Numbered from the stretch's first letter, positions 11,738-22,256 are shown. The stretch: DNA of 64,000 nt from Mesostigma viride (GCA_009746045.1 RPFO01000648.1:1228021-1292020), one strand, 5' to 3'. The notes: generated from the sequence alone by a model not told the origin. Numbers and translations are program-made.

Positions 11738-12887
11738 CCCCCCTTAGCCACATGGGCACAATGCAAAAGATGACTGGGTAGGTGGAATCTCAACACCCCC
11801 TTAACCACATGCTCGTAGCATGCCGTCCAGTTGCTAGCATAGTGCAACTGAAAATGAAGATGCCGTCCTCGTGAAATGCTTGAAGCTCCAACATGCGGTC
11901 ATGAGCCGCACTACCGCCACTGATCCGTCCCCCCCCGGCAACGCGAATGAGTGTCCTACCATAGCAGCGACGCACTAGCTGCCCATCCTGGATGGCTGAT
12001 ACCCAACCCTTAGTTGGAAAAAGTGCTCTAGATGCTACATTCCCCCCTCACTCAAAGCGGCTGCCCATGGACACAATAGGGGCACACAGTCCCACACATA
12101 TAATACGGCAACACATGCCAACAAAGAAAGTCCCTATGAGCTAACCCAAACGGTATAGAGGTAGGGCAACGGCAACAATACGTGCTGTACACACACGGAG
12201 CAACATAACATACGCCATCTCACACAATAAATGACACCAACATCACGTTTTACGCCAAATAAACGGGGTGAGCAAACAAACATATTGGCAACAAATGCCA
12301 CACAAACAAGGTGCAATACAACCTTCAACACAATACACAGTGGCCATAACAGATAAACGCGCTTCATAGCAAAGAAAACAGGACGTGCAAAACATTACCG
12401 CCACAAAGGCGAACACAAGTAACGATTACTTGGTCACGATTCACAAATCAGTGCCCGAGAGTAAACATTACGTCCGACATTACAGGCTATGCCGAAATGC
12501 ACAGCCAAATTCGACACAAAGGACGTAAACACTTGCATAAAAGCAATGCTCTCAGCACAAAACAAAATAACACACGCGTCATAGGCACTTTAACTTACGA
12601 AAACAAGTCGTAGACGACGATACAACGGCGCTTCACTACGCCGCAGACTAGTGCCACAAATAGCGTGCAAAAACTCTGGATTTATACACCAGGTACGTAG
12701 AAAACGTCTCGTGGGAACAATACCAAAATGCGTGGGCCACTGCCATTGAACGCATGGCAAAATAAACACATAAGTGCTGGAAGAACACAAAGAAAGAAAC
12801 AGAGAACGCAGGCTTACGGCGCCTCACAATTTCCAGCAAACACGACACAAAAGTCGACATACAAGTTCATTTCCCACAGACTAAACA
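11738..12887. other. Non-coding 3' part of the gag-PR copia element
   Basis: About 1.15 kb between the end of the gag-PR ORF and the 3' LTR. Small ORFs without motifs only. A G-rich purine stretch (minus strand) directly next to the LTR at about 11738-11752 is the likely polypurine tract. No remnant of IN, RT or RNase H is visible, so pol was lost cleanly or never present. Confidence 0.6.
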
Positions 12888-14570
12888 TTAGGGCAACCTT
12901 GAGGAGTGGGGTCTGTGCATCCTGGGCGACAATTTCCAAGGGTCGTTGCAGCTAGCGCCGTTGCAAATGCCATAGCCTGGCCGAACACCGTAAACTGACC
13001 GACGTGATACCTTGGCAGCATTTTGCAGTCGACTTGACCGTTGGTGCTTGACCGCACTTTGGCTGACAGGTCGCTGTCCACGACGTGGTCGGCTCGCTCG
13101 AGGCCTCGCGCCAGCACCGGACTTGGCATTCCAGTACTTGGAAAAATTTTGCAGCTTGGTCGATTTCGCCCTCGCGCCACGAATTTGTTCCCCCTCAGTT
13201 AGGCTGGCAGCGTTCGAGCGCCGCGCCTTTGGTCTGGTCGCCGGACTTGGGTTACGAGCACCAGCGTCACCTGGTATGCTGGCGGCGACAACGCGCTCCG
13301 CCTGCACTGGGCTGTTCTGGACCGCGGTTTCTGGAAGTACTTCAGCGTCTGACACGGTTTTCTCCATTGCGCTGGAAACTTCTCGAATTGGCGTGAACTT
13401 CCACTGGGCCGGCGCAGAGTATATAAAGCCACGCAGTGTGCGAGTAATGCCCAGTAGGCCGCCCCCGATCCCGCATACACGGGCAAGCATGGCCAGTATG
13501 ACCGTTAGGCCCACGGCCAGCCACTCCGCCGCGTGTCCCGAGGCACGTGAGATGCTGCGCTCGCTGCTCGCCATTTTCTGCCCTGGACAGGCAACGTCGA
13601 CGTCCTTGAAGCTCGTCGCCGAAGATTTCAGCTCTGGGATGGCGTCCATCGCTGCGTCCGCACCGCGCGCGGGCAAAAAGTAGGTGTTGTTCCTCGTCAC
13701 GATGCTGCAGGGCCTGCTGTCCAGCACAGCAACCCGCTTGGCGAGGTCGACGTTGTGGCCATCCTTGACGAGCTGGCCGACTGATAGAAGTCGGGTGCTC
13801 AGCCTGGGAACGAGCAGCGCGTTTTGGAGGTGCACGTCCGCGTCCTGACCCGGCAGCTTCAGTTTGACAGTCCCGATGGCTGTCGCCTTCAGTTGGCCGC
13901 CTGAGCCGGCGATTTCCCTGTCATGAGGGTGCAGGCACACGAAGTCCGACGGGCATGGCGTCATGTGACAGCTCGCTGCGGAATCCAGCACCCAGCTGGT
14001 CGGTGCTTTCTTTTCATACTGCGTGAGTGCAGCAGTATCCGACGGCGATGGCGACTCGGCGATGGTGGCGAAGACGAAGCTGGACCGCTCCGCAGCCTCC
14101 TCGGTGATACGCGCCTCGCTGGCACCTGGTGAGTGCTCCTTTCTCGCTTGGTTCCGTCGCGTTGCCTTGTTCTTGCGTTCTTGCTTCAGCTCCGGATGCT
14201 TCTCCCAGCACTGGGTGTCCACGTGCCCGGCCTTCTTGCAGTAATTGCACCGCCTCTTTCCTCCACTTTTCTTCGTAGTAGTGTGGAAAACCTGGCCGTT
14301 AGGGGAGCCCTCCTTTGCTTGAGCAGAACGCCTTCCGTGCAGTAGCTCCTCCGCCTCCAGCAGCGCAGTCTTGACCTCCTTTAGCGAATCCTCCTCTCCA
14401 GTTAGGACCTTGACCAGGTCACAATAGGCCGATGCTAAGGCCTTCAACACAGCCTTGATTTCTTCCCATTTCCTCAGAGACCGCCCATCAAACGTTGTGA
14501 TGGACTTGCTTGTTGCCCGGAATTGCTTGTAGCACGCTTCCTTGGTAGCCATGGTGTCTTCAGTCGCCAA
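12888..14570 (-). CDS. Copia gag-protease with membrane-span-containing C-terminus
   Basis: An uninterrupted 560-codon ORF. Residues ~1-85 are the helical end of a copia Gag. A CCHC zinc knuckle (CNYCKKAGHVDTQC) lies at 108-121. The retropepsin active site, WVLDSAASCHMT with Asp at 196, is followed by the copia-type NALLVPRLSTRLLSVGQL block near 250-267. Where integrase should begin, the protein instead has a ~25-residue hydrophobic segment (about 350-375, WLAVGLTVILAMLARVCG), then a ~180-residue basic, Ser/Arg-rich tail. Gag and protease would assemble and mature particles; a membrane-anchored tail is not expected in a copia element and may be host-derived or secondarily evolved. Start: the ATG at 14570 lies 65 bp inside the 5' LTR boundary, just after the primer site. 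Intact reading frame and identical LTRs argue for recent activity. Confidence 0.88.
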   Translation of the reverse strand: MATEDTMATKEACYKQFRATSKSITTFDGRSLRKWEEIKAVLKALASAYCDLVKVLTGEEDSLKEVKTALLEAEELLHGRRSAQAKEGSPNGQVFHTTTKKSGGKRRCNYCKKAGHVDTQCWEKHPELKQERKNKATRRNQARKEHSPGASEARITEEAAERSSFVFATIAESPSPSDTAALTQYEKKAPTSWVLDSAASCHMTPCPSDFVCLHPHDREIAGSGGQLKATAIGTVKLKLPGQDADVHLQNALLVPRLSTRLLSVGQLVKDGHNVDLAKRVAVLDSRPCSIVTRNNTYFLPARGADAAMDAIPELKSSATSFKDVDVACPGQKMASSERSISRASGHAAEWLAVGLTVILAMLARVCGIGGGLLGITRTLRGFIYSAPAQWKFTPIREVSSAMEKTVSDAEVLPETAVQNSPVQAERVVAASIPGDAGARNPSPATRPKARRSNAASLTEGEQIRGARAKSTKLQNFSKYWNAKSGAGARPRASRPRRGQRPVSQSAVKHQRSSRLQNAAKVSRRSVYGVRPGYGICNGASCNDPWKLSPRMHRPHSSRLP

Positions 14571-14623
14571 TGGAACTGGATGTCTCTGGGTTCACAGTGG
14601 TCTTCTTGTTCCTCAGTAACAAA

Positions 14624-14635
14624 CCTCCGATACCA
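14624..14635 (-). promoter_or_regulatory. Primer binding site
   Basis: Directly after the 5' LTR the minus strand reads TGGTATCGGAGG, close to the TGGTATCAGAGC site that plant copia elements use for initiator Met-tRNA. This fixes the 5' end of the element on the right. Confidence 0.8.
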
Positions 14636-15446
14636 TGTTTGAATTGGGAGAGGAGACTAATGGGTTTTACACAATGCCTTGTGCTTGGCCTTGCTACCCA
14701 CACACCTTGCAGGTGCTGAAAGAAAGAGAGGTTGAAGACAATTTACGTGGAAGAATAAATGGCTTTATTAGAATATAATAGTTGGAGAAGAGCTTGAATG
14801 GAGGTTGAATGGAGGTACCTGCCCTTAGGGGGCAGTTTCCTTTTATACCTTTTAGGCTAGGAAGGATGACATCAGCAATGACATCATCACAGAAGCTTGT
14901 AGAAACATCCTAGCATATTCCTAGCATATTCCCAGCATATTCTCAGTATATTCCAGGAATATTCCTGGCATATTATTCTTAGAACATTCCTAGAACATTC
15001 TAGACATGATCCAATGAGCTGGCATAATAGCTAGATGCCAAGTGTCTACGTAATAATGTGCCACATAACATGATCAATAAAGTGACACATCTCTTCTCCT
15101 TGGAGTGACAAGTGTCATGCAATGAGTCTACCCACTTGTCATCATGTAAGTGATAACATGTGTCATCATGAGCTTCTAACATTTGTCAGCTCATGGACGA
15201 AACACTTGTCCAATAGGCCATAGCACCACTTGTCAATCAAATACGTGATGCCACTAGGCTGACTCAGGGTACAAGTCATCCATGTCCAAGTATAGGACTA
15301 TGGCACATGAATATTGATCAGCTCATTGAGCCTGTTCCATCTAGCTCATCATAGCTATCAAATTCCCAGTCCATATGGAATAAATCCAACAAGAAATACA
15401 TCAGGCTGGGATACATTGTGGCCAGGTGGATATAATATCCCTAACA
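14636..15446 (-). repeat. 5' LTR of the gag-PR copia element
   Basis: 811 bp, TG...CA ends, identical by inspection to 10927-11737; CGTTT follows at 15447-15451. Confidence 0.92.
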
Positions 15447-15451
15447 CGTTT

Positions 15452-15968
15452 CAAAATCAGGAGAGTAAATAAGAATATCATCTAAGTAAGCTTGAGCACA
15501 AGAACGGTCATGCTCAGATAAAGAAACAGAGGAGAAGGAAGGATCCTTTAAATCAGAGGACACCTGAGGAAGGTGAGAATTTCCCATAACAGGTCTAAGC
15601 ACTTCGTTCATTAACATTTGAAAAGAGGCAGGCGAGTTACAGAGTCCCATAGCCGCTACTCTAAACTGGTAATGACCAAAAGGGGTAGCAAAGGCGGTTT
15701 TATGGCAATCCTCAGGAGCTATCCGCAACTGCCAAAAACCATCCGCACAATCAAGTACTGTGAAACAAGTGGAACCTTTAACCTTATTAAATATATCATC
15801 AATACGAGGTAGAGGGTATTTAGACTTCACAGTAATATCATTCAACTTCCTATAATCAGTAACTAGGCGAAACTTGCCATTTGGCTTAGGAACTAACAGG
15901 ACACCAGCTGAGTAGGGAGAGTTACTAGGCTCTATCAATCCTGCTTCTAATAGTGACACTAAAATCTG
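15452..15968 (-). pseudogene. Chromovirus RT core segment
   Basis: RT fingers and palm of the chromovirus: QILVSLLEAGLIEPSNSPYS, LVTDYRKLN, FTVLDCADGFWQLRIAPED (first catalytic Asp), AAMGLCNSPASFQ, and the catalytic YLDD in AQAYLDDILIYS. The frame is open throughout. It is bounded on the right by a DIRS element (from 15969) and on the left by the gag-PR copia element, whose CGTTT duplication interrupts the codon run after SPDFET. The missing upstream RT codons resume at 21468 on the far side of the DIRS element, in frame. Confidence 0.92.
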
Positions 15969-16699
15969 TTCTATTAACCGTGGAACTCCAGGGTAACCAG
16001 ACTCTTTATTAAAACAATGAGTGGAGCACATACAAAAGGCAGGCCACATCCCGGCCGCCGATGCTCATGGGAACACTTATTGCTTGGCAAAGGCTAGCCT
16101 TACCCCCAAACACGCAGGGAGGGTGGGGGGGAAAAGAAAAGAGGCCGACCTTAGCTAGGTGGGTTTGTTTTTGTCCTTTTTTGCGTGTCATGCGGCCTTG
16201 GCCCGGACGGCATTTTTTCGCCACGCAAATGTTGCGTCTGAACAAATGACGCAATGTGGCGTTCTAATTGCCGGCAGCTTACGTAAGGCTGCCGGGGCTA
16301 TTAGGTCACATATTGCGTGAGAGAAAGAATCTAGATCTAGTTAATCACTACGCCATGAGCCAAGAAACCTAGACAGTGGCAGGTTTATATCTCAACGTAG
16401 CTCCTGCCACCTGGCCAAGAAAAACTGGCCAAAGCTTTGGCCACGACTGATCCGGATCAGGCCGCACCGGCCTCAAAAGGTATGTCACGTGAACCCAATA
16501 ACCTAGCTATAGCGGCTACCCTTCCATCTCACTATAAAGAAACTATGTTCAGAGAACCACGATTCTATTAACCGTGGAACTCCAGGGTAACCAGACTCTT
16601 TATTAAAACAATGAGTGGAGCACATACAAAAGGCAGGCCACATCCCGGCCGCCGATGCTCATGGGAACACTTATTGCTTGGCAAAGGCTAGCCTTACCC
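15969..16699 (-). repeat. DIRS-1 B2-A2-B1 repeat block
   Basis: Contains B2 (15969-16105), a short spacer, A2 (16131-16562) and B1 (16563-16699). The A2/B1 boundary reads CCACGATTCTATTAACC, the joined-end sequence of the presumed circle, and the outer ends of the element are the same two half-sites. Confidence 0.9.
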
Positions 16700-16771
16700 T
16701 TATATCCCTCCCTGGCGATCCATGCCAGGGGCAAAGAACCTAGCATAATGACAGAGAAATGAACAACCAAA

Positions 16772-19700
16772 TTAGGTGGAGGGCAATTTCAAAATAGCCC
16801 GCCAGGCCCGAGGGGGGCAGGCGGCCATGGCCCGAAGAATAACCTCAGGCAGCTGCACCTCCAAACTGCGGTGCAAGCCCACATAATGGGCAACCGTGGA
16901 GCTGCTAAGCCAGCGCCCCCGGCCCTGGATGTCCCCCATGCTGCGACCCGCGAGGAAATCGTGAGTGGCACCTCCATGCCGCAGCCCGTGAATGGTGAAA
17001 ATCTGGGCGACCCCCAAGGCCTGACTCGCAGCCTGCCAAATGCGCCGGAATTGCGGGTAGGTGAAAGGGAACACGGCCTCCCAAGCGTGCTTACCCGCGA
17101 TGCAGTGACGGAGGATGGTTTCAGACATCACATCTTCTACCACCACTGACTGAGTCTTGCCCTTAGAGGTCTTGGTAGACCTCAGCAGTAGGGCGCCCCG
17201 TTGAGCCGGCCCAAGCCGAACGTCAGGCTGGAGGCGCACATGGCCAACACGGAGGTTCAGCGCCTCCGAGATTCGCAGGTAATGGCGGAACACGATGACA
17301 ACCAGCAGGCCCGCAAGGCGCTGACCTTGCATGACCATCGTGCTGGCAAGTGCAAACGCCGCCTCCCATGGAATGGGAGGAGGGGCACGGGGGGGCACAA
17401 GTGTTTTCCACCCAGCGAGGACGCCACGGGCCAAGTCCCACCGCTTCACCATACCGGGATAATAAAGTTGCAACCCCATCAAGGCATTGACACACACTTG
17501 GCGGCTGTACCCCCGAAAATGAGCCCAGGCGACATACGCACAAAATGTCTCCTCAAGGGTGTCAGCTCGTGACGATGACCCGTCCGCCCGCCCACCAGCC
17601 TCCCACCAAGTCAAGAGGGAATCAAGACCACGACGGTAGGCCAGCAAAGTAGCCGGCTTTACTTTCCCCTCTAGCAATGGAAGGTAGCTAACAGGTGCAG
17701 GGGGCCCCGGGTTAGGATGGATGCCTTCCGCGGTCAGGTCGCGCACCCAGCCTGCCAAGAAAGTCGCCATGGATTGGCCGCGAGAAACGCCATCGGCTGG
17801 TTGAAGTGCACTCGGCGTCCACACCCACTGGGAACGACTCCCCGTGGCGAGGGTCAGCGCGCACAAGCGGCGGCACTGCTTGTTGAGCTTGTGGGATGAG
17901 GACCGCCCCTTAGCCAAGCAGCCCAACGCCGCGGTGGAGTCCACCAACCTCACCACCCGCTTGCCTCGGTTTGCCAAGCTGCGCGCACTCCTCTCCACGC
18001 CCTTCACTGCAGCCCGCACCTCCTTCTCGTTGATGTGCATCCCCGGATCCCGCCAACGACTCCGGACCCCAACCCGCCATTGCTGGCTAGTGATTGCTTG
18101 TTGCGCCCGCGCGCTCAGTGGCCTAGGGCCAGCGTAGGCCACCTCACTTGGTATGAGCAAAGTCGGGTACCCCCGCACCTCTCGTGCCCTCGCCAGCTCC
18201 GTCACATCGCCCGGCTCCATGGTTGCGTACACGACACCTTGCCCGTAGGTGGACGCGTCAGATGCAACCACCTCACGGGCCAAAGGTGCGCTTCGGTCAA
18301 CCCTTAGCATGGGAGCCAAGGCCAGGGCACACTCTAACTCCTCCCGCACCCCGGCCCACAGCACCCAGGATCGCTGCCCCCACCCTTGCAGGCTGATGAA
18401 TTTGAAACATTGCTGCCAAATGGACAAGCAGCTGCGGCTTAACATCTGCAGCCACAACCACCGCCCCAAGACGGCAGCCAGCCCCTCGGCCGTAGCTCGG
18501 CCTCGAGTGAGTATAGCCTGCGTGTGGGCGATCACAAGGTTGAGCTGCTTGACCGTTGGTTCCAGCACGCCGTTCCGTCGGTGCACCACCCCTAGGGCTT
18601 CTAGCTCGTCCCCTTCCAGGCTCGCCATCTTAGTCTTCTCCTTAGACGGCACAAGGTTGTTAGGGAGGTAGCCTTCCTCAATAGCGCGCGTGATGAGCTG
18701 GTTCACCGCCTCGCAGGTCCGCCCGTTGCTGGCCACCAAGTCATCAATAGTGATGGACAGCATGGGGGCAGGGGGGTTTTCCAGGTCAATCTGAAGCTCC
18801 CCGGCGCGCTCCTCCTTGTACTCGATGGCCAAGCGCAGTGGCTGGCCACACTCGTCGCGCACCAAGGTGAGCTCACCTGCGCTTGAGAGGTAGTTGACCT
18901 GGCGCCTCGGATCCAGGGCACCGGTCATGTAGAGCACCATCTCATGGATGGCCTCCCCCAGCGCCACCGCATGGGAATGTCCCATGGCCAGCACCTTGAG
19001 CACGGGCCACACCTTCCGCCTGGGCCCTGCCAGACCTACGCTAGTCGACCACACACTAGGAAGCCCTTGGTAGTCCCACCACCACTCGGGCACCTCGATG
19101 GAATAGTAGTATGACACGAGGTCGCTCTTGGCGCAGTAGCACCAGCCTTTGATGTAGACCTCCACGAGGATGCCCAGGTGGGGTAGCAGGATCTTGGGGG
19201 GGTCCACCCACAGCAGGTTGCCCAGCTTCCTGTTGACGATGAACCGAAGCTCACCCACCCCCTTGGCCACTCCAAAGCAGCCATCCACCCACTTGGGCCG
19301 CCTCTCCCGGAACGCCACCATGCCCACGCCCGCTGCCCGGCTCATGAGCTTGCCCCATTCAGCCATGGAGCATCCCCGGCTGGGCTTGGGCACATTCCAA
19401 TACTTTGCGCTCGCCACGACCGCTGGCTTGATGCAGTTCTCTTCGCTGGCATATATCTCCCGCCAGCTCGGCCGCATAGCCAACAGGTCGAGCAGCCGTG
19501 CCTTCCCCGCCACCTCCGCCTTTGGTAGACTCACCGCGTCCGCGCGCAGTTGTTCATACTTATTCTGCTTCCCATATATTGCATCAGCACCTTCTTGCTC
19601 CTGGCCTGTCGCAACGCCCCCTACGCGGCGACTGTGCCAGGTGCAGTGCCTCTTGACCCTCGCAAGGGCCTCCTCCCTCCCCTTAGAGCACGCCCCTCTA

Positions 19701-20026
19701 GGGTTAGGAGGAGGGTCTTGCCCCCCTCCCCACAGCCAATTAAGCCAACGCACTACCTTGCATTGCAGTGTGTACTCGCGGTGGCGGCGCGTGGCACGCT
19801 GTCGCCGGCGTGCCGATCTCACCCTGCCCCACGCGGTGTACGCTGGCCTAAGTGGGTATGGCAGCGGGAAAAGGGAGCGGTCCCGCTGGGATTCTATTTC
19901 CCTACTTGTTGAGCCTTGCTGAGCTTGTCCAAGAGGATGGCAGTTTGGAGAGCTGCCTTGACAGCCGGGGTGGCTGACAGTGCAGCCTCCTCCCCCAATG
20001 GCAGGAGGTGGCTGGCCACCTTCCAC
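16772..20026 (-). CDS. DIRS-1 ORF2: RT-RNase H-tyrosine recombinase polyprotein
   Basis: An uninterrupted 1084-codon ORF. RT spans about residues 180-480, with the aligned catalytic pair in SITIDDLVASN near 424. RNase H is near 585-760: VASDASTYGQG, HINEKEVRAAVKGV, RLVDSTAALG. Between RNase H and recombinase (about 767-775) lies GIHPNPGP, resembling the end of 2A ribosome-skipping peptides, with Gly where 2A has Asp. The recombinase at about 800-1070 shows the R-H-R-W-Y pattern: YLRISEAL near 917, HGLRHGGA near 1014, GRGRW near 1038, and HYVGL with the nucleophilic Tyr near 1050. No DAM-like methylase domain is visible. The annotated ATG at 20026 overlaps ORF1 by ~125 bp and its first ~50 residues look like read-through of ORF1 sequence; the real start may be nearer residue 50, where similarity with DIRS-2 begins. 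Confidence 0.92.
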   Translation of the reverse strand: MEGGQPPPAIGGGGCTVSHPGCQGSSPNCHPLGQAQQGSTSREIESQRDRSLFPLPYPLRPAYTAWGRVRSARRRQRATRRHREYTLQCKVVRWLNWLWGGGQDPPPNPRGACSKGREEALARVKRHCTWHSRRVGGVATGQEQEGADAIYGKQNKYEQLRADAVSLPKAEVAGKARLLDLLAMRPSWREIYASEENCIKPAVVASAKYWNVPKPSRGCSMAEWGKLMSRAAGVGMVAFRERRPKWVDGCFGVAKGVGELRFIVNRKLGNLLWVDPPKILLPHLGILVEVYIKGWCYCAKSDLVSYYYSIEVPEWWWDYQGLPSVWSTSVGLAGPRRKVWPVLKVLAMGHSHAVALGEAIHEMVLYMTGALDPRRQVNYLSSAGELTLVRDECGQPLRLAIEYKEERAGELQIDLENPPAPMLSITIDDLVASNGRTCEAVNQLITRAIEEGYLPNNLVPSKEKTKMASLEGDELEALGVVHRRNGVLEPTVKQLNLVIAHTQAILTRGRATAEGLAAVLGRWLWLQMLSRSCLSIWQQCFKFISLQGWGQRSWVLWAGVREELECALALAPMLRVDRSAPLAREVVASDASTYGQGVVYATMEPGDVTELARAREVRGYPTLLIPSEVAYAGPRPLSARAQQAITSQQWRVGVRSRWRDPGMHINEKEVRAAVKGVERSARSLANRGKRVVRLVDSTAALGCLAKGRSSSHKLNKQCRRLCALTLATGSRSQWVWTPSALQPADGVSRGQSMATFLAGWVRDLTAEGIHPNPGPPAPVSYLPLLEGKVKPATLLAYRRGLDSLLTWWEAGGRADGSSSRADTLEETFCAYVAWAHFRGYSRQVCVNALMGLQLYYPGMVKRWDLARGVLAGWKTLVPPRAPPPIPWEAAFALASTMVMQGQRLAGLLVVIVFRHYLRISEALNLRVGHVRLQPDVRLGPAQRGALLLRSTKTSKGKTQSVVVEDVMSETILRHCIAGKHAWEAVFPFTYPQFRRIWQAASQALGVAQIFTIHGLRHGGATHDFLAGRSMGDIQGRGRWLSSSTVAHYVGLHRSLEVQLPEVILRAMAACPPRAWRAILKLPST

Positions 20027-20948
20027 CCCCCCCTCCTTGCCCTTCCACCTGCAGCAAGGCCGCCACCACCCTCATTAGGTACTCCATGCCCACAAGCTCC
20101 CCGGCTGCTGAGCCCAGCTCCTTGAGAAGGGTGTCCATGGCCAATGCAATGTTCATGACAATTTTCCTGTTCTCCATGTTCCGCCAATTTCCAGGCTTTA
20201 CCGTCATGACCCACGACCGGATTCCCATCCCATTGTCGCTGGCGTCCTCCAACACCCCCGGCAGCACCCGCTCCGAAACCCGATATTTCACGCTCTTGGC
20301 TCGGCTTGGCAGCGCCACCCCTTTCGAGGCCTTGAAGTGGCTTCCCGCCCCCTCCATTCCTCCCAGCGCTGCCTTCAAACCTTGCATGAATTTCTCGGCT
20401 GCGACCTCCCCCTCCTCGTCCTCCTCGTCGTCCTGATTTTCGGTTTCCGGAGGTGCCCCAACGAATGTCGCCAACCTCGCCCTCATTTCCTTTCCGACAG
20501 CCCCCCCACCTGCCGAAACCTTGGCCGCGCCTTTCGGCTTGGCCATTTTTCGCTGCGCAGGTGTCGTTGGTGGCAGCGCCTGATCCTCCTCCTCGTCCGC
20601 CGCGAGATCTGCCACGGCCAGCAGTTTTGCCACCAACGTTCCGTTTGGGTCACGTGCGTCCAACACGTCGCCAACATCAACGTGATCGGCCAGCAACTGC
20701 ACGACAGACTTCAGCTGGCTCGAGCTCCACGAGCTGGCGTCCGTCACCCAGTCCTCGGCACCGAAGACCTGCTCGACTGCCCCCACCGCCTCTGCGGGGC
20801 TGATGCACTTGGCGAGCAGAGTGGCGAGCTGCTTCTTTTTGGCGCTGAAGGCGACTGGCGCGTGACTGGCGGCAGCAGCCCGCGGTGTGGGCGTCCCGTC
20901 CTCCCCGCGCGCTGCCTGCCCTCCTGTAGCTTTGCGCCCCTTCGGCAT
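19902..20948 (-). pseudogene. DIRS-1 ORF1 (gag-like), C-terminus frameshifted
   Basis: A 348-codon ORF similar along most of its length to ORF1 of DIRS-2 (22328-23386): basic N-terminus, a helical ~100-residue region, an acidic linker (DDEEDEEGE), then a conserved block with VLEDASDNGMGIRSWVM and KIVMNIALAMDTLLKELG. No zinc knuckle. It probably packages element RNA. After the MEYLMRVVAALL motif the frame slips at a run of eight C (20026-20033); the homologous ending (WKVASHLL ... SKAQQVGK) is found in the next frame and stops near 19894. The slip is either a real mutation or a homopolymer error. ATG at 20948 is chosen because it matches the MPK start of the relative. Confidence 0.82.
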
Positions 20949-21035
20949 TGCTGCTCAGGGCCAAAAATGGCTCCGACAGTACAGGTTCGTCAAACCAGAG
21001 GTTCGTTTCCCCTGGCTTGCTGTCGCCGCCCTCGT

Positions 21036-21467
21036 GAAAAGAAAAGAGGCCGACCTTAGCTAGGTGGGTTTGTTTTTGTCCTTTTTTGCGTGTCATGCGG
21101 CCTTGGCCCGGACGGCATTTTTTCGCCACGCAAATGTTGCGTCTGAACAAATGACGCAATGTGGCGTTCTAATTGCCGGCAGCTTACGTAAGGCTGCCGG
21201 GGCTATTAGGTCACATATTGCGTGAGAGAAAGAATCTAGATCTAGTTAATCACTACGCCATGAGCCAAGAAACCTAGACAGTGGCAGGTTTATATCTCAA
21301 CGTAGCTCCTGCCACCTGGCCAAGAAAAACTGGCCAAAGCTTTGGTCACGACTGATCCGGATCAGGCCGCACCGGCCTCAAAAGGTATGTCACGTGAACC
21401 CAATAACCTAGCTATAGCGGCTACCCTTCCATCTCACTATAAAGAAACTATGTTCAGAGAACCACGA
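21036..21467 (-). repeat. DIRS-1 A1 repeat (5' end)
   Basis: 432 bp, direct copy of 16131-16562 with one mismatch noticed. Minus-strand start TCGTGGTTCTCTGAAC is shared, with one change, by DIRS-2 (TCGGGGTTCTCTGAAC). Confidence 0.9.
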
Positions 21468-21877
21468 TTTTAGTTCCTTTAACTCGGTAGGGCCCATTCT
21501 ATACATCGGAGAGTGCGTAGGAACTGCACCGTCCTTGATAACTACACGGTGTAAAACAGAACGAGGAGGAGGATAAGAAGGAGTCTTTTCTTCAAAAACT
21601 TTTGAGGAATCTATCACAGCCATGTATCTTACTATTTCATTTTCAGTAAATCCCACTCCTATTGTATCCACTGTGTTTATATCTATATTCACACTATTAT
21701 TAGTGATAGGTATCTCCTGTACTTCTAACTGAAGGAACATACATAATAAATATCCATATTCCTTTAATTCAGAACGCAACTCATCATTGGACATTAATAC
21801 TTCAGGTATAGGTCTTACAGGAGGATCAACAGGTGTAGGAGGAGTAATATCTACCAAGGATAAATTTTCCAATCTAT
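21468..21877 (-). pseudogene. Chromovirus pol segment between protease and RT
   Basis: Chromovirus pol linker and the RT N-terminus (SVLHRVVIKDG, MYRMGPTELKELK), closely parallel to 59640-59825 of the gypsy copy on the right. It is flanked by the two DIRS elements and is in frame with the segments beyond both of them once these are removed. Confidence 0.9.
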
Positions 21878-22256
21878 TCGGGGTTCTCTGAACATAGTTT
21901 CTTTATAGTGATACGGAAGGGGAGCCGCTGATGCTAGGTGAAATAGAGCTGGGTGATGTGATCGTAATAAGGTTGATTAGGCTTCTAGTGTACGAGTATT
22001 ACGGATGATATGGCCTAATTGTTGCGGCCCATACCTTGACGGTGTGCTGAGTACCTTGACGACGGATTTCTGCGTCTAGGTTCTCCTAGCAGATCTGTGA
22101 TTGCGGACGGGTTTGCAACAAGCAATATCTCAAGTAAAACTTGACGGCTAAAACTGTTTAGAGGCCGTTGCCGGATCTGGCCGTTGGTAGAGAGCCGTTG
22201 GCCTTGAAACACGATAAAAGCTTGCTCACCTAGCTCATGGCGGTCTCTTTTGTTTT
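21878..22256 (+). repeat. DIRS-2 A1 repeat
   Basis: 379 bp, identical by inspection to 26718-27096. Starts TCGGGGTTCTCTGAAC. Confidence 0.9.

Larger units (their letters stand above)
10927..15446 (-). mobile_element. Non-autonomous copia element carrying only gag and protease
   Basis: Two 811-bp direct repeats (10927-11737, 14636-15446) starting TGTTTGAATT and ending CCCTAACA, flanked by CGTTT (10922-10926, 15447-15451), enclose 2.9 kb. By eye the LTRs are identical, so insertion is very recent. The only long ORF encodes gag plus copia-type protease; integrase, RT and RNase H are absent. It resembles the TR-GAG class of non-autonomous LTR elements and must have been mobilised by enzymes supplied in trans. 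It interrupts chromovirus RT shortly after the YLDD motif. Confidence 0.92.
15969..21467 (-). mobile_element. DIRS/PAT-like tyrosine-recombinase retrotransposon 1
   Basis: Split direct repeats on the minus strand: A1 (21036-21467), ORFs, B1 (16563-16699), A2 (16131-16562), B2 (15969-16105). A1 and A2 are 432 bp with one mismatch seen; B1 and B2 are 137 bp and identical by inspection. ORF1 is gag-like; ORF2 combines RT, RNase H and a tyrosine recombinase. There is no integrase, LTR or target duplication: removing 15969-21467 restores the chromovirus RT frame exactly (KELK|QILV). This is the layout of PAT/TOC-type members of the DIRS order, which integrate through a circular intermediate. Confidence 0.93.

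Noticed and set aside
13012-13683. 223-codon plus-strand ORF opposite copia gag-PR
   Set aside because: The minus strand encodes a recognisable zinc knuckle and protease; the plus ORF has no motif.
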